Source of the DNA: Oceanihabitans sp. IOP_32
GTDB taxonomy: Bacteria; Bacteroidota; Bacteroidia; Flavobacteriales; Flavobacteriaceae
DNA length: 64,000 bases
Direction of reading: 5' to 3'
Assembly: GCF_009498295.1 (NCBI RefSeq)
Contig: NZ_CP040813.1
Location: 601,001-665,000, forward strand
Positions 26,334-36,473 of this stretch are shown here, in pieces (position 1 is the stretch's first letter; each line of letters begins with the position of its first letter). A model generated the notes under the pieces. It was not told the origin of the DNA and ran no database searches. It saw only the letters and a list, made by a program, of their open reading frames with translations. The position numbers and the translations under genes were made by a program.

Positions 26334-28064
26334 ATGATACACATTAAACCTGAAATCTTAAAGAGAATAAACACGTGGTTAACCCCAACTTTCGATGAAC
26401 AAACGCAACAAACTATAAAAGATAGTATTGCCAATAATCCCCAAGACATTCAAGAAAGTTTTTATAAAGATTTAGAATTCGGTACTGGTGGCATGCGCGG
26501 TATAATGGGTGTTGGCACCAATAGAATTAACAAATATACCCTTGGTAAAAACACACAGGGACTAAGTAATTATTTACATCAATCGTTTCCAAACAAAACC
26601 CCAAGAGCCGTCATTGCTTTCGATTGCAGACACAACAGCAAATCCTTAGCCCAAGTGGTAGCCGATGTGTTCTCTGCGAATGGTGTTGAAGTGTATTTGT
26701 TTGAAGATTTAAGACCTACCCCGCAATTATCTTTTGCTTTAAAACACCTAAACTGTCATTGCGGTATTGTTTTAACAGCATCACACAACCCGCCAGAATA
26801 CAATGGCTATAAGGTGTATTGGCAAGATGGCGGACAATTAGTACCACCACATGATGATGCAATAATCAATGAAATAAACCAAATAGATTATGCCGATATA
26901 AAATTTGAAGCCAAATCCGAATTAATTCATTCTATAGGTCGAGATATCGATGAGGTCTTTATTAACGCCGCTGTAAAAAACGGAAGCTTTAATACCCCTC
27001 AAGTCGCAAAAGACGATTTAACTATCGTTTTCACGTCCCTCCACGGTACATCCATTGTTTCTGTGCCTGAAACTTTAAAACGCGCAGGTTATAAAAACGT
27101 TCATATTGTAAAAGAACAAGAAGTACCAGATGGTAATTTTCCAACAGTAGTGTCGCCAAACCCTGAAGAACCTGAAGCCTTAAAAATGGCTTTAGAATTG
27201 GCCGAAAAAGTAAATGCTGATATTGTTATTGGTACCGATCCAGATTGCGACAGGTTGGGCGTTGCAGTGCGTAATACAGAAAATAAATTACAGATACTTA
27301 ACGGCAACCAAAGCATGGTTGTTATGACAGATTTTCTTCTAAAACAATGGAAAAAGGCCGACAAAATCAAGGGTAAAGAATTTGTAGCATCCACTGTAGT
27401 TTCTACCCCTATGTTTAGCACCATTGCAGCAGCCTATCAGGTAGAAAGTAAAATTGTACTTACGGGTTTTAAATGGATTGCCAAATTGATTCACGATCTT
27501 AAACACCTTGATTTTATTGGTGGTGGCGAAGAAAGTTTTGGTTTTATGGTTGGCGATTTTGTGCGTGATAAAGACGCCGTAACAGCCACGCTTTTAGCCT
27601 GCGAAATTGCGGCTCAAGCTAAAGCGAATGGCAGCTCGATGTACGAAGAATTAATTGATTTATACATAAACCACGGTTTTTATAAAGAACATCTTATCGC
27701 TTTAACCAAAAAAGGTATTGAAGGTGCTCAAGAAATAAAACAGGTTATGATTGATGCCCGTGAAACACCACCAAAAACGATAAACGGCTCCAAAGTAATT
27801 AAAATTGAAGATTACCAATCGTCAATTGCTAAAAATATCTTAACTGGCGAGGAAGTTGCAATAACAATCCCAAAATCTAATGTGCTTATTTATTACACAG
27901 AAGATGGCACCAAAGTCGCATTAAGACCAAGTGGCACCGAGCCCAAAATAAAATTCTATATCAGCGTAAATACGACTTTAAATTCGACAGCCGAATATAA
28001 AGCCACAGAAGCTCAGTTAGATGCTAAAATAGACGCGATAATAAAAGACATGAAACTAAACTAA
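26334..28064 (+). CDS. phospho-sugar mutase (phosphoglucomutase/phosphomannomutase)
   Basis: The 576-residue protein has the alpha-D-phosphohexomutase layout. The catalytic serine is Ser150 in [16 protein letters not shown], the metal loop is GTDPDCDR, the sugar-binding motif is [10 protein letters not shown], and the C-terminal phosphate-binding loop is [13 protein letters not shown]. It interconverts hexose 1- and 6-phosphates in the cytosol. The length and [11 protein letters not shown] near the N-terminus place it with PgcA-like enzymes. The next gene overlaps its stop codon by one base. Confidence 0.93.
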   Translation: MIHIKPEILKRINTWLTPTFDEQTQQTIKDSIANNPQDIQESFYKDLEFGTGGMRGIMGVGTNRINKYTLGKNTQGLSNYLHQSFPNKTPRAVIAFDCRHNSKSLAQVVADVFSANGVEVYLFEDLRPTPQLSFALKHLNCHCGIVLTASHNPPEYNGYKVYWQDGGQLVPPHDDAIINEINQIDYADIKFEAKSELIHSIGRDIDEVFINAAVKNGSFNTPQVAKDDLTIVFTSLHGTSIVSVPETLKRAGYKNVHIVKEQEVPDGNFPTVVSPNPEEPEALKMALELAEKVNADIVIGTDPDCDRLGVAVRNTENKLQILNGNQSMVVMTDFLLKQWKKADKIKGKEFVASTVVSTPMFSTIAAAYQVESKIVLTGFKWIAKLIHDLKHLDFIGGGEESFGFMVGDFVRDKDAVTATLLACEIAAQAKANGSSMYEELIDLYINHGFYKEHLIALTKKGIEGAQEIKQVMIDARETPPKTINGSKVIKIEDYQSSIAKNILTGEEVAITIPKSNVLIYYTEDGTKVALRPSGTEPKIKFYISVNTTLNSTAEYKATEAQLDAKIDAIIKDMKLN

Positions 28065-29890
28065 TGAATCATTTTTATAATATTTTAAAATACGCTAAAC
28101 CTTATAAAGTTTACGCACTGGGACACATTATTTCTAATGTGTTTTTTGCTTTATTTGGAGCCTTATCTTTTGTAGCCCTAATCCCTATGCTAGATATACT
28201 TTTTGAAAAGAAAGATAACCTTATACCTGTAACCAAACCTGTATACGAGGGGATTTCGAGTTTAAAAGATTTTTATAAAGATTACTTAGCCTATCAAGTA
28301 AATTTATATGCAGAAAACGATCCGCAAAAAGCGTTATTACTAGTTGTAGGATTAATAATAACTTTATTTCTTCTAAAAAATATTTCTGGCTATTTCGCTA
28401 ATTACTTCATGGTCTTTTTAAGAAATGGTGTGGTGCGAGATCTTAGAAATAAGATTTATAAAAAAATTCTTGACCTACCACTTTCATATTTTTCCGAACA
28501 AAAAAAAGGCGATATTATGGCGCGAGTTTCGAATGATGTATCGACGCTACAATATTCTATGCTACCCGTTTTAGAACTTATTGCCAGAGAGCCTTTAATG
28601 ATTATATTCACCCTAATCATGATGCTTATTATAAGTGCAAAACTTACATTTTTTGTGTTTATTTTTATTCCACTATCTGGAATTATAATTTCTAGAATTG
28701 GTAAAAGTTTAAAACGGAAATCCGATCGTGTACAAAAAGAACAAGGTGTAATTTTATCTACTTTAGAAGAAACCCTAACAGGATTGCGTATTATAAAAGG
28801 ATTTAATGCTGAAAAAAAATTTAACGACAGGTTTCAAGAATCTACCAATCGCTTTTATAACTTTTCGAACAAATTATTAAATCGTCAAAATTTAGCCTCT
28901 CCCACAAGTGAAGTGTTGGGCATCTTAGTAATTTCGGTGCTATTGTGGTACGGCGGTCAGCTAGTTCTTGTTGATAACTCTCTCGATGGCAGTTCTTTTA
29001 TAGCTTACATGGGTTTAGCCTATAATATCATGGTACCGGCTAAAGCGATTTCAAGAGGCTTATATAACATTAAACAAGGTAATGCTGCCGCAGAACGCAT
29101 TCAAGAAATTATAGACACCCCAAACCCATTAAAAGATAAAGAAAATGCCATAGTAAAAACCAGTTTTGATTCTGAAATTAAGTTTGACAACATCTCATTC
29201 AAATATCAAGACGAGTACGTCCTAAAAAACTTTTCTCTAACTGTACCTAAAGGAAAAACAGTAGCTCTAGTAGGACAATCTGGGAGTGGAAAATCGACTA
29301 TTGCCAATCTCATCACCCGATTTTACGATGTAAACAAAGGGCAAATTTTAATTGATGGTTTAGATATTCGCAACTTGACAACAAGCTCTCTGCGCGAACA
29401 ATTAGGTATTGTAACACAAGACGCCATATTATTTAACGACAGTATAAAAAACAACATTAAACTTGGGGGTGAAAATGCCACTGAAAACGAGATAATTGAA
29501 GCTTTAAAAATTGCCAATGCCTGGGAGTTTGTTAAAGATTTGCCAGACGGCATTCATACCAATATTGGAGACTCTGGAAACAAGCTATCTGGCGGTCAAA
29601 AACAACGTTTAAGCATTGCTCGCGCCGTATTAAAAAGCCCACCTATTATGGTGCTAGACGAAGCCACATCGGCACTCGATACAGAAAGCGAACGCCTCGT
29701 GCAAATGGCACTGGAAAACATGATGAGAAATAAAACATCAATTGTGATTGCCCATAGGCTGTCTACCATTCAAAGCGCAGACCAAATAGTGGTTTTAAAC
29801 AAAGGCGAAATTGTTGAGCAAGGACAACATAGCGAACTTATAATAAAAAATGGAACCTACAAGAAATTAGTAGACATGCAGACCTTATAA
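28064..29890 (+). CDS. MsbA-like ABC exporter, fused permease and ATPase
   Basis: The 608-residue half-transporter has six membrane helices (about 15-330). The ATPase domain contains Walker A VGQSGSGKST, signature LSGGQKQR, Walker B IMVLDEATSALD and a switch region IVIAHRLST. It is of the lipid A/drug exporter class and probably works as a homodimer in the inner membrane. Start and previous stop overlap as TAATG, so translation is coupled to the sugar mutase. Substrate remains open between lipid A precursor and other amphiphiles. Confidence 0.9.
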   Translation: MNHFYNILKYAKPYKVYALGHIISNVFFALFGALSFVALIPMLDILFEKKDNLIPVTKPVYEGISSLKDFYKDYLAYQVNLYAENDPQKALLLVVGLIITLFLLKNISGYFANYFMVFLRNGVVRDLRNKIYKKILDLPLSYFSEQKKGDIMARVSNDVSTLQYSMLPVLELIAREPLMIIFTLIMMLIISAKLTFFVFIFIPLSGIIISRIGKSLKRKSDRVQKEQGVILSTLEETLTGLRIIKGFNAEKKFNDRFQESTNRFYNFSNKLLNRQNLASPTSEVLGILVISVLLWYGGQLVLVDNSLDGSSFIAYMGLAYNIMVPAKAISRGLYNIKQGNAAAERIQEIIDTPNPLKDKENAIVKTSFDSEIKFDNISFKYQDEYVLKNFSLTVPKGKTVALVGQSGSGKSTIANLITRFYDVNKGQILIDGLDIRNLTTSSLREQLGIVTQDAILFNDSIKNNIKLGGENATENEIIEALKIANAWEFVKDLPDGIHTNIGDSGNKLSGGQKQRLSIARAVLKSPPIMVLDEATSALDTESERLVQMALENMMRNKTSIVIAHRLSTIQSADQIVVLNKGEIVEQGQHSELIIKNGTYKKLVDMQTL

Positions 29891-30271
29891 TTTGGTATGT
29901 CGTTCTAAAAATTTTAAAAGGATAGTGGTGCAAACTTCTATCCTTTTTTTCTGTGTACACTTACATCTTAAACAAAAACATACACGAATACCGATTTAAT
30001 TTTGTAATGTCGTATGGTTAATTTGAATTGTTTTTTGATCAGTTGAATTAGAACATCAAAGCATAGCCAGAGTTATGGTTTATGGTATACCGAAATATAC
30101 GCGAAAAAGAACTGCGAAGCACATCATGAACACCTATTTATAAAATAGAAAGATGTGAGTAAACGAATTATAGGCGACATGATATTTTTATTTTAGTAGA
30201 AAACACCAAAAAACAGATTTATAATTAAACTTTAATATAAGATAAGAGTCTAACACCTAAATGGAGATCTT
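29891..30271. other. intergenic region before the second ECF operon
   Basis: After the terminator no open frame resembling a gene was found in either strand. A 20-nt stretch starting AATGTCGTAT (30006) recurs with one mismatch just after the end of this operon (31834). The function of this short repeat is unknown. No complete promoter consensus was found for the sigma gene. Confidence 0.4.
29916..29950 (+). terminator. terminator after the ABC exporter gene
   Basis: A 10-bp stem AAAAGGATAG / CTATCCTTTT with a 12-nt loop is followed by a T run. Confidence 0.88.
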
Positions 30272-30814
30272 TTGATTGACGAGATAGCGCTATTACAACA
30301 ATTACAATCTGAATCTTATAAAGAAGAAGCTTTTAAAACCCTGCTTACTTTATATAAGGAGCGCTTATATTGGCATATTCGAAACATAGTGAAATCTCAT
30401 GACGATGCCGACGACGTCCTACAAAACACCTTTATAAAAGTATATAAAAACATAAACAGCTTTAAAGGCGAAAGTAAATTATTTTCTTGGATGTATCGCA
30501 TCGCCACTAACGAAGCCATTACTTTTTTAAATAAAAAAGCAAAACAATTACAAATAACAAGTGAAGAAGTACAGCAAATCGCGATAAACAATCTCATTTC
30601 AGATGTTTATTTTGAAGGAGACGCCATTCAATTGAAACTACAAAAAGCCATTGCCACCCTACCAGAAAAACAACAGTTGGTATTTAATATGAAGTATTTT
30701 GAAGCCATTAAATACAAAGATATGGCAGATATTCTTGAAACTAGTGAGGGCGCTTTAAAAGCCTCTTATCATATTGCCGTGAAAAAAATAAAAGATTATT
30801 TAAGCCATGAGTGA
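30272..30814 (+). CDS. RNA polymerase ECF-type sigma-70 factor
   Basis: The 180-residue sigma factor starts with TTG preceded by GGAG at good spacing; the ATG at 30261 is out of frame. Region 2 has SHDDADDVLQNTFIKVYKNI and KLFSWMYRIATNEAITFL. Region 4 has LPEKQQLVFNMKYFEAIKYK and a helix-turn-helix with ETSEGALKASYHIAVKKI. It heads a three-gene unit with an anti-sigma-like membrane protein and a Spy-like periplasmic protein, suggesting an envelope stress response. Confidence 0.9.
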   Translation: MIDEIALLQQLQSESYKEEAFKTLLTLYKERLYWHIRNIVKSHDDADDVLQNTFIKVYKNINSFKGESKLFSWMYRIATNEAITFLNKKAKQLQITSEEVQQIAINNLISDVYFEGDAIQLKLQKAIATLPEKQQLVFNMKYFEAIKYKDMADILETSEGALKASYHIAVKKIKDYLSHE

Positions 30815-30860
30815 AAAGTGAAAATTAAACCTTTTATATTTAAGCGAGTCTAATACGGAG

Positions 30861-31370
30861 ATGAAAAACAATAGTTTACATAATAAAAATAATTCGGGGT
30901 TTAAGACGCCAAATTCATACTTTGAATCTTTTGATGAAACCTTTTTTACTAAATTGAAACATGAAGAGAAATTAAGCGATCTTAAATCTGCCGGATTTAA
31001 AACGCCAAAGGCTTACTTTAATACCGTCGACGATAACATTTTAAATCGTATTAATAGCGAAAAAGGCACTAAAGTAATTTCTTTATTTTCATGGAAAAAC
31101 ATCGCTTTAGCATCGTCTGTGGCAGCTAGTCTTGTTCTTATGTTTCATGTATTTTTTAACTCTGATCAAACATTAACTCTAGACAGTTTAGAAACAGCCG
31201 CTATCGAAAACTATTTAGTCGAAGTAGATTTTACAAGTATCGATTTTGCCGCTTTATTAACTGAAGATGACATAACTGCTGATGCACTTATAAACCATGA
31301 TTTTTCAGAAGATATCATAGAAGATTATCTTATCGATAATACAGACCTTGAAGATTTATTAACAGAATAA
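30861..31370 (+). CDS. anti-sigma-like protein with one membrane segment
   Basis: The 169-residue protein has two similar N-terminal motifs, GFKTPNSYFESFDE and GFKTPKAYFNTVDD, about 32 residues apart. One membrane helix lies at about 84-102, followed by a very acidic C-terminal domain. It sits 46 nt after an ECF sigma gene. The cytosolic repeats may bind the sigma factor and the acidic part may sense the periplasm; this is inference from layout. I recognise no named domain. Confidence 0.55.
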   Translation: MKNNSLHNKNNSGFKTPNSYFESFDETFFTKLKHEEKLSDLKSAGFKTPKAYFNTVDDNILNRINSEKGTKVISLFSWKNIALASSVAASLVLMFHVFFNSDQTLTLDSLETAAIENYLVEVDFTSIDFAALLTEDDITADALINHDFSEDIIEDYLIDNTDLEDLLTE

Positions 31371-31385
31371 ACAGATTACAGCATC

Positions 31386-31835
31386 ATGAAAAAAATTATT
31401 ATAGCTATTCTTTTCTTAAGTGCAACCCTTACGGTGTTCGCTCAAGGCCATGAAAAAAAAGACCAGATAAAAGCACTTAAAATAGCATATATTACAGATA
31501 GATTAGACTTAACAACAAGCGAAGCACAGAAGTTTTGGCCCATATACAACACCTATAACGAAACTATAAGAACCCTAAGACATGAGGTTATTAGGAACAT
31601 TCGTAGAGATGTTAAACAGAATTACAATACACTTACAACCGAAAAAGCTACAGAACTTTTAAAGCAACTAACTGAAGCAGAAACCAGCATACACAACGAA
31701 ACCATATCATTAACAGAACAGCTTAAAACAGTTATTTCCTCTAAAAAAATACTCTTATTAAAAATTGCCGAAGACGAGTTTAATCGAAAACTCTTAGGGC
31801 ATATGAGAAAAAGATACAAGGGAAACAAGAATTAA
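31386..31835 (+). CDS. periplasmic Spy/CpxP-like protein, sensor of ECF sigma system
   Basis: The 149-residue protein has a signal peptide ending VFAQG and a fully helical mature part. RLDLTTSEAQKFWPIYNTYN resembles the LTxxQ region of Spy/CpxP proteins and the flavobacterial proteins named sensor of ECF-type sigma factor. It probably binds misfolded proteins or otherwise reports envelope stress to the sigma factor encoded 570 nt upstream. It starts 15 nt after the anti-sigma-like gene. Confidence 0.7.
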   Translation: MKKIIIAILFLSATLTVFAQGHEKKDQIKALKIAYITDRLDLTTSEAQKFWPIYNTYNETIRTLRHEVIRNIRRDVKQNYNTLTTEKATELLKQLTEAETSIHNETISLTEQLKTVISSKKILLLKIAEDEFNRKLLGHMRKRYKGNKN

Positions 31836-31878
31836 ATGTCGTATTGTTAATTTGCTATTAGCTGCCACCATACTCGAG

Positions 31879-32928
31879 TTACTCGCTAAAGGTTAGTTTA
31901 GAGATTCTGCCAGAACCAGCAGCATAAGCCACGCTATCGTTTACAAACCGAATGGTATAAAAACCTTCAGGGCTTAAATTTTTCCAAGTACTACCAGAAT
32001 CGCTACTGTAATCAATCCCTTTAAACCCAATAGCAACCAATTCCTTTCCTTTCCTATTTGGAATGTATTGCACACAACTTCTGTAATTTGGATTTTTATC
32101 TGGTGCAACTAATTCCCATGTTTTACCTCCATCACTAGTTCTTATTTTATTGGCGGTATTATTATCGGGTTGGGTGTAATCGCCACCAATTCCAAAACCA
32201 TTAAGTGCATCGTAAAAATCGATAGAATACAGGCCTGTAGTTGCAAGACCTTGTACAATTGGGGTGCTATAAACTTCCCAAGTTTTGCCTTTATCTGGCG
32301 AGTATAACACTCTGCTTGCCTTTCCTCCTGTTGCTACCCAAGTATGATTACCAACAATAGCAATATTAGTATTGCTGGCGGCAAAAGCAGCTTCGCCATC
32401 TAAAATTTTCGGCAAATTCTCGCAAGACAATTTCGACCATGATTTACCGCCATTTCTGGTAATAATAATGCTCATGCAATCATTGGTGGGATCGCCAATA
32501 GCAATGCCCTCATTGTTATTCCAAAACCGCATAGCGTTATAAAAAGCTTTCGGGTGATGGTCTTGATAAACCAATTCCATATTCCCCGTATCTCCCGTTT
32601 TATATAACAAGGCTGGCGACCCCACGCTTAACATAAAAAAATCTTGAGCCGTTTGAGCAACGGCTCTAAATTCTAAATTAAGGGAATCAAAGACCTGCTT
32701 TGATTTTAATAAACTATGTGTTTTAACATTGTATAATCCGTAGGTGTTATTATTCCCAGCAAAAGCCAAATTGCCATCATTAAGTAATTGAATTGCTCGT
32801 ATACTTAATAAGGAATCCTGCATAACGGTTTCAATTTTAACAGAATTTATATCTCTAGGCACAAACTCTTTTTCATCTTGACATGAAAACAATACCAATA
32901 ACACCAGTACAAATACGCTATGCTTCAT
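31879..32928 (-). CDS. BNR/Asp-box beta-propeller lipoprotein (YCF48-like)
   Basis: The 349-residue protein has a lipoprotein signal ending FSC and a beta-propeller. Four Asp-box motifs are visible: TRNGGKSW, SPDKGKTW, TSDGGKTW and SSDSGSTW. Such proteins are often named oxidoreductases or photosystem assembly-like, but no redox motif is present. It is probably exposed at the cell envelope; ligand is unknown. It converges on the ECF operon. Confidence 0.75.
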   Translation of the reverse strand: MKHSVFVLVLLVLFSCQDEKEFVPRDINSVKIETVMQDSLLSIRAIQLLNDGNLAFAGNNNTYGLYNVKTHSLLKSKQVFDSLNLEFRAVAQTAQDFFMLSVGSPALLYKTGDTGNMELVYQDHHPKAFYNAMRFWNNNEGIAIGDPTNDCMSIIITRNGGKSWSKLSCENLPKILDGEAAFAASNTNIAIVGNHTWVATGGKASRVLYSPDKGKTWEVYSTPIVQGLATTGLYSIDFYDALNGFGIGGDYTQPDNNTANKIRTSDGGKTWELVAPDKNPNYRSCVQYIPNRKGKELVAIGFKGIDYSSDSGSTWKNLSPEGFYTIRFVNDSVAYAAGSGRISKLTFSE

Positions 32929-33136
32929 TTTAATAATTTTCTATAAAAATAACAAAGCTATCTTCACAAACATAGCAGAATTAGAGATTTCATCTTATAT
33001 TCCTGTAAACCTTACATCCAATTATCTTTTCATCTATAAAGCGAATCAAATAGTTTTAACAGATTCCATGACTAAAACTATAATTTGGTTTAAACACCAA
33101 AATACTCATAAATTACAACCCTGTTGGGCTTGAGTG

Positions 33137-33646
33137 TTATAAGGATTTTCTAAATATTAATCTATTTCCTCTTTCACTCAATTCAAATTCACTCACATAT
33201 TCCATCTTTAATTTTTCTAGTACTTTTCTTGACCTTATATTTTCAGGACTAACTGTTGCTATTAATTCTGTCAAATTCATTTCGTTTTTTGCATAGTCCA
33301 ACCAGAATTGGCCAATTTCTGTGGCTAGACCTTTGCCCCAATTATTATCATCAAGTATAAATCCAAACTCATAATTATCCCGATTTAAATAATTGCATTT
33401 TAGTAAGCCTGTAATTCCGATAAGGCGATCTTCTGAGCCAGAAGTTAGGCACCAGAATCCCACTTGATCAGTTTCAGACTTAATGAAATCTTCTTTCAGT
33501 ATTTTTTTGAATTCGTTCTTGGTGAAAACTCTTCCTTTTAAAGCTGTTTTCATCACCAAATGGTTTTTACAGAATAGTTTTTCTAAATCTTTTTCATATT
33601 TAGAATTTAATGGTTTAAATTTTAATCTATCTGTTTCCAACATCAA
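33137..33646 (-). CDS. GNAT N-acetyltransferase, RimJ/RimL type
   Basis: The 169-residue protein starts MLETDRLKFKPLN and has EFGFILDDNNWGKGLATEIG, whose GKGLA is the acetyl-CoA pyrophosphate loop. It then has ATVSPENIRSRKVLEKLKM, typical of RimJ/RimL enzymes. It transfers acetyl from acetyl-CoA to an unknown amine. Either of the two adjacent Met codons could initiate. Confidence 0.85.
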   Translation of the reverse strand: MMLETDRLKFKPLNSKYEKDLEKLFCKNHLVMKTALKGRVFTKNEFKKILKEDFIKSETDQVGFWCLTSGSEDRLIGITGLLKCNYLNRDNYEFGFILDDNNWGKGLATEIGQFWLDYAKNEMNLTELIATVSPENIRSRKVLEKLKMEYVSEFELSERGNRLIFRKSL

Positions 33647-33693
33647 TTATATTATTTTCAGTTTTAGAACTAAAAGCCGACTATCAAATAAAA

Positions 33694-34059
33694 CTACTTT
33701 CCGCCCGAATCTTTATGTTCTTCAACCACAACTTCATCGCGATATTTACAGCAGGAATGGATGGCATTATAAGCCTCATCTGGTGCTTTTACAGCCTTGG
33801 TATCATGACCAACGCTGGCTATTTTTTTGCTTATGGTTTCTAAATCAGTTTTACGCTCATCGTAAATCAATTGTAACTCATGCGTTTTAACATTCCAAAC
33901 GGCAGATTTTACCCCTTTTGATGATAAACAAGCCTTTTCAATTCGGCTTTTACACATCATACAAACCCCATCTACTTCAATTGAGGCTTTAGCGTTTTTA
34001 TTTTGTGCAAAAGTTGTTGTTCCTATCAGCATTAATGCGAAGATCATTATTTTTTTCAT
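33694..34059 (-). CDS. secreted heavy-metal-associated (HMA) domain protein
   Basis: The 121-residue protein has a signal peptide (about 1-19) and an HMA domain. The metal motif VCMMCKSRIEKA contains CxxC; further Cys residues occur at HSCCKY. It probably carries copper or a similar soft metal in the periplasm. Its ATG overlaps the TGA of the short frame in dispersed element copy 2 (ATGA), so translation may be coupled to it. It follows a TonB receptor on the same strand, in a probable copper-handling cluster. Confidence 0.85.
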   Translation of the reverse strand: MKKIMIFALMLIGTTTFAQNKNAKASIEVDGVCMMCKSRIEKACLSSKGVKSAVWNVKTHELQLIYDERKTDLETISKKIASVGHDTKAVKAPDEAYNAIHSCCKYRDEVVVEEHKDSGGK

Positions 34060-34147
34060 GTGTTTATATTTATTGTTTTTACATTGGTAACATGCGACAT
34101 CTCTTTAATCATTCCCTTGGGTATCAAGTTTTAGTTATGGATGTTTC
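34053..34147 (-). repeat. 95-nt dispersed element, copy 2, with short coupled ORF
   Basis: This is the minus-strand partner of 8042-8136. The 23-codon frame (34127 to 34056) begins TTG, contains MSHVT in its middle like copy 1, and ends in a TGA overlapping the ATG of the HMA gene. The two copies differ at ten positions with no indel. Six of the frame's codons differ, beside the alternative start codon; five change the amino acid, so selection on a peptide is not evident. Confidence 0.75.
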
Positions 34148-34232
34148 ATGTCTTGATTTTATTTAATTAATCATATAATTTAGTACTTTAAAATTAAAAA
34201 AAGCCAATCCTCAATCGTATTATTTCGAGATT

Positions 34233-36473
34233 TTACTTTATTTTAAATCGTAAACCCGCATAGTAGCTTGCTCCAAAAATTGGTCCGTACACAAAAGTAG
34301 TATCAAAATTTGAACCAAAAGGGTTATTTGCCCCCAAAATAGGATTATCTTGTTTTGTATTGGTCATGTTTTCGCCACCAAAATACACTTCAAATTTAGG
34401 GGAGAACACTTTGGTAATTTGTGCATTTAAAGTCGTTACACTTGGTGTGTATTCTGGCAACTGAAATGCTAAAGGACTCGTAACTGTCGAAGAAAAACGT
34501 TGTTTACCTAGCCAATTGAAAGTCACATCAAACCGCCATTGCCCAGTATCATTATCGTTCATGTGTGTTTCGTAGGCCGCATTTGCAAAAAATCTATTTT
34601 TAGGGGTTAGAGGTCTTTCTAGTTTTTCAGATTGGTATTGGGTTTTCACATCGTAATATTTGTAAGCCAACCGTAAATCGAAATGTTCAAAGACATTATA
34701 ATTCATTTCTATTTGAAAACTATTGGCATAACTATCACCTTCTAAATTATAAAAATTCACTTCTTGCGGATTTTCAAAATCGACCACAACTTGATTTTCA
34801 AAATCAGTTCGATAAAAATCTACAGTAATATCGGCTTTTCTTTTAAAAAGATTAAAGCCTTGTAAAAATGAGATCCCGTAATTCCATGCAATTTCTGGAT
34901 TTAGTCCATAAATTTCGCCATCGCTGTTTAAAATATTAAGCAATCTAGAGGTCGAGAAAACACTTTGATTTTCGGCAAAAATATTAGCACTTCGTTTCCC
35001 TCGACCAAATGACGCGCGTAGTGCCGATTTCCCCCATGGCGTATATCTCGCATGAAATCGTGGTGTTACAAAGGTACCCCATAAATTGTGGTTATCTATT
35101 CGCAGGCCTGCCGTTAAATTAAGTTTTTCTAAATTATCGAAATTATACTCAAAAAAGCCACCTACAGAGCGTTCGGTTCGCTCGTAATCTGTTGTGTTCA
35201 CAAGCTCATCGTAATGATCGTAAGTGAAGCTCATTCCTGTTTTAATTTTATGCCTTGAATCACTAATTATCGAATTGTAAATAGCATTAGTGTAGAGGCT
35301 ATTCTGCTTAATATGATAGAGATTTAAACCATAATACGACTCTTGTTTATGATTGCTATATGCCGCTTGCACCCCTATACTTTGCCAAGGGATTTCCGGA
35401 TTTATATAACCAAATTTTGTCGATATCTCGTAACGCCTAGTGTCAATTTCGCTTCCCCAAGCATTTGTTGTGCCTTTGTCGGTTTTCGAATTAAAATTAA
35501 CCTGCCCAGTTTGTTTCTCATCATTTAAAACATTCAAATTCAAAAACGTTACAAAACCTTTTTCGGTATCGATATATTGCCAACGGTTCATGACACTTAC
35601 TTGTTCTTGTAAAGGCATATCTAAAAACGAATCGTTATTATTATCGTGTTTGGCATCTCTTAAATTACCATGCATATACAAGCCTGTACTCCATTTATCG
35701 CTTATTGGCGTGTTTAAATGGGTATTTAATTCTAACCGCCCGTTTGCATTGGCATAGGCATTAATATAAACTTTATTATCTGTAAGCGGTTTAACCAATT
35801 CGGCGTTTATTTGCCCTGCAATACTCTCAAAGCCATTTACTACGCTTCCTGCGCCTTTGGTTATTTGGATACTCTCTATCCAAGTGCCTGGAATAAAACT
35901 CATCCCAAAAGCCTGTGATGCCCCCCGTATGGACGGGATATTTTCAGTGGCAATCAAGATATACGGACTTGTTAAACCTAGCATTTTTATCTGTCGAGTA
36001 CCAGTCACGGCATCGGCAAAATTAACATCGATAGAAGGATTGGTTTCAAAACTCTCAGATAAATTACAGCAAGCAGCTTTTAATAGCTCTTCGCTACCTA
36101 CTGTAAAAGTATTCGCTGCGTGTAAATACGATTTTGTTGTAGTTTGCTTTCTTGAAGTTAGAGTTACAGTGGCTAAATCTCCTTTAGATTCGAGCCAATG
36201 ACGTATCGTTTTTGGTTGAGATATTGTTAAGGTATCGGTTTTAAATCCTACATAACTTATAACTAATTTTTTGTTTTCGGATGTGTATGGGATACTAAAC
36301 CTGCCCTCAATATCGGTAACTACCCCAATAGTGGTATCAAGCCAATACACATTTGCTCCAGCTAAACCTGTAGTTGTGTTTTCGGCGTTGGCTTCCATAA
36401 CAATGCCGCTAACTCTATCTTGCGAAAAACTTATTAATGGTAGTAAAAATAGTAGATATCGTAATGGTTTCAT
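34233..36473 (-). CDS. TonB-dependent receptor, probable copper-linked
   Basis: From the start MKPLRYLLFLLPLISFSQ the protein has 746 residues; an ATG 42 nt upstream lacks a proper signal start and was rejected. It has a signal peptide, a carboxypeptidase-regulatory-like domain (about 25-105), a plug domain (SIRGASQAFGMSFIPGTWI) and a beta-barrel. It lies between a HYC_CC_PP-like gene and an HMA gene, an arrangement I associate with copper acquisition or resistance in flavobacteria. The ligand is an inference from context. Confidence 0.88.
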   Translation of the reverse strand: MKPLRYLLFLLPLISFSQDRVSGIVMEANAENTTTGLAGANVYWLDTTIGVVTDIEGRFSIPYTSENKKLVISYVGFKTDTLTISQPKTIRHWLESKGDLATVTLTSRKQTTTKSYLHAANTFTVGSEELLKAACCNLSESFETNPSIDVNFADAVTGTRQIKMLGLTSPYILIATENIPSIRGASQAFGMSFIPGTWIESIQITKGAGSVVNGFESIAGQINAELVKPLTDNKVYINAYANANGRLELNTHLNTPISDKWSTGLYMHGNLRDAKHDNNNDSFLDMPLQEQVSVMNRWQYIDTEKGFVTFLNLNVLNDEKQTGQVNFNSKTDKGTTNAWGSEIDTRRYEISTKFGYINPEIPWQSIGVQAAYSNHKQESYYGLNLYHIKQNSLYTNAIYNSIISDSRHKIKTGMSFTYDHYDELVNTTDYERTERSVGGFFEYNFDNLEKLNLTAGLRIDNHNLWGTFVTPRFHARYTPWGKSALRASFGRGKRSANIFAENQSVFSTSRLLNILNSDGEIYGLNPEIAWNYGISFLQGFNLFKRKADITVDFYRTDFENQVVVDFENPQEVNFYNLEGDSYANSFQIEMNYNVFEHFDLRLAYKYYDVKTQYQSEKLERPLTPKNRFFANAAYETHMNDNDTGQWRFDVTFNWLGKQRFSSTVTSPLAFQLPEYTPSVTTLNAQITKVFSPKFEVYFGGENMTNTKQDNPILGANNPFGSNFDTTFVYGPIFGASYYAGLRFKIK

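Noticed and set aside
30040-30200. Possible gene remnant upstream of the second ECF sigma gene
   Set aside because: Translations in the frames examined gave no recognisable motif over more than a few residues.
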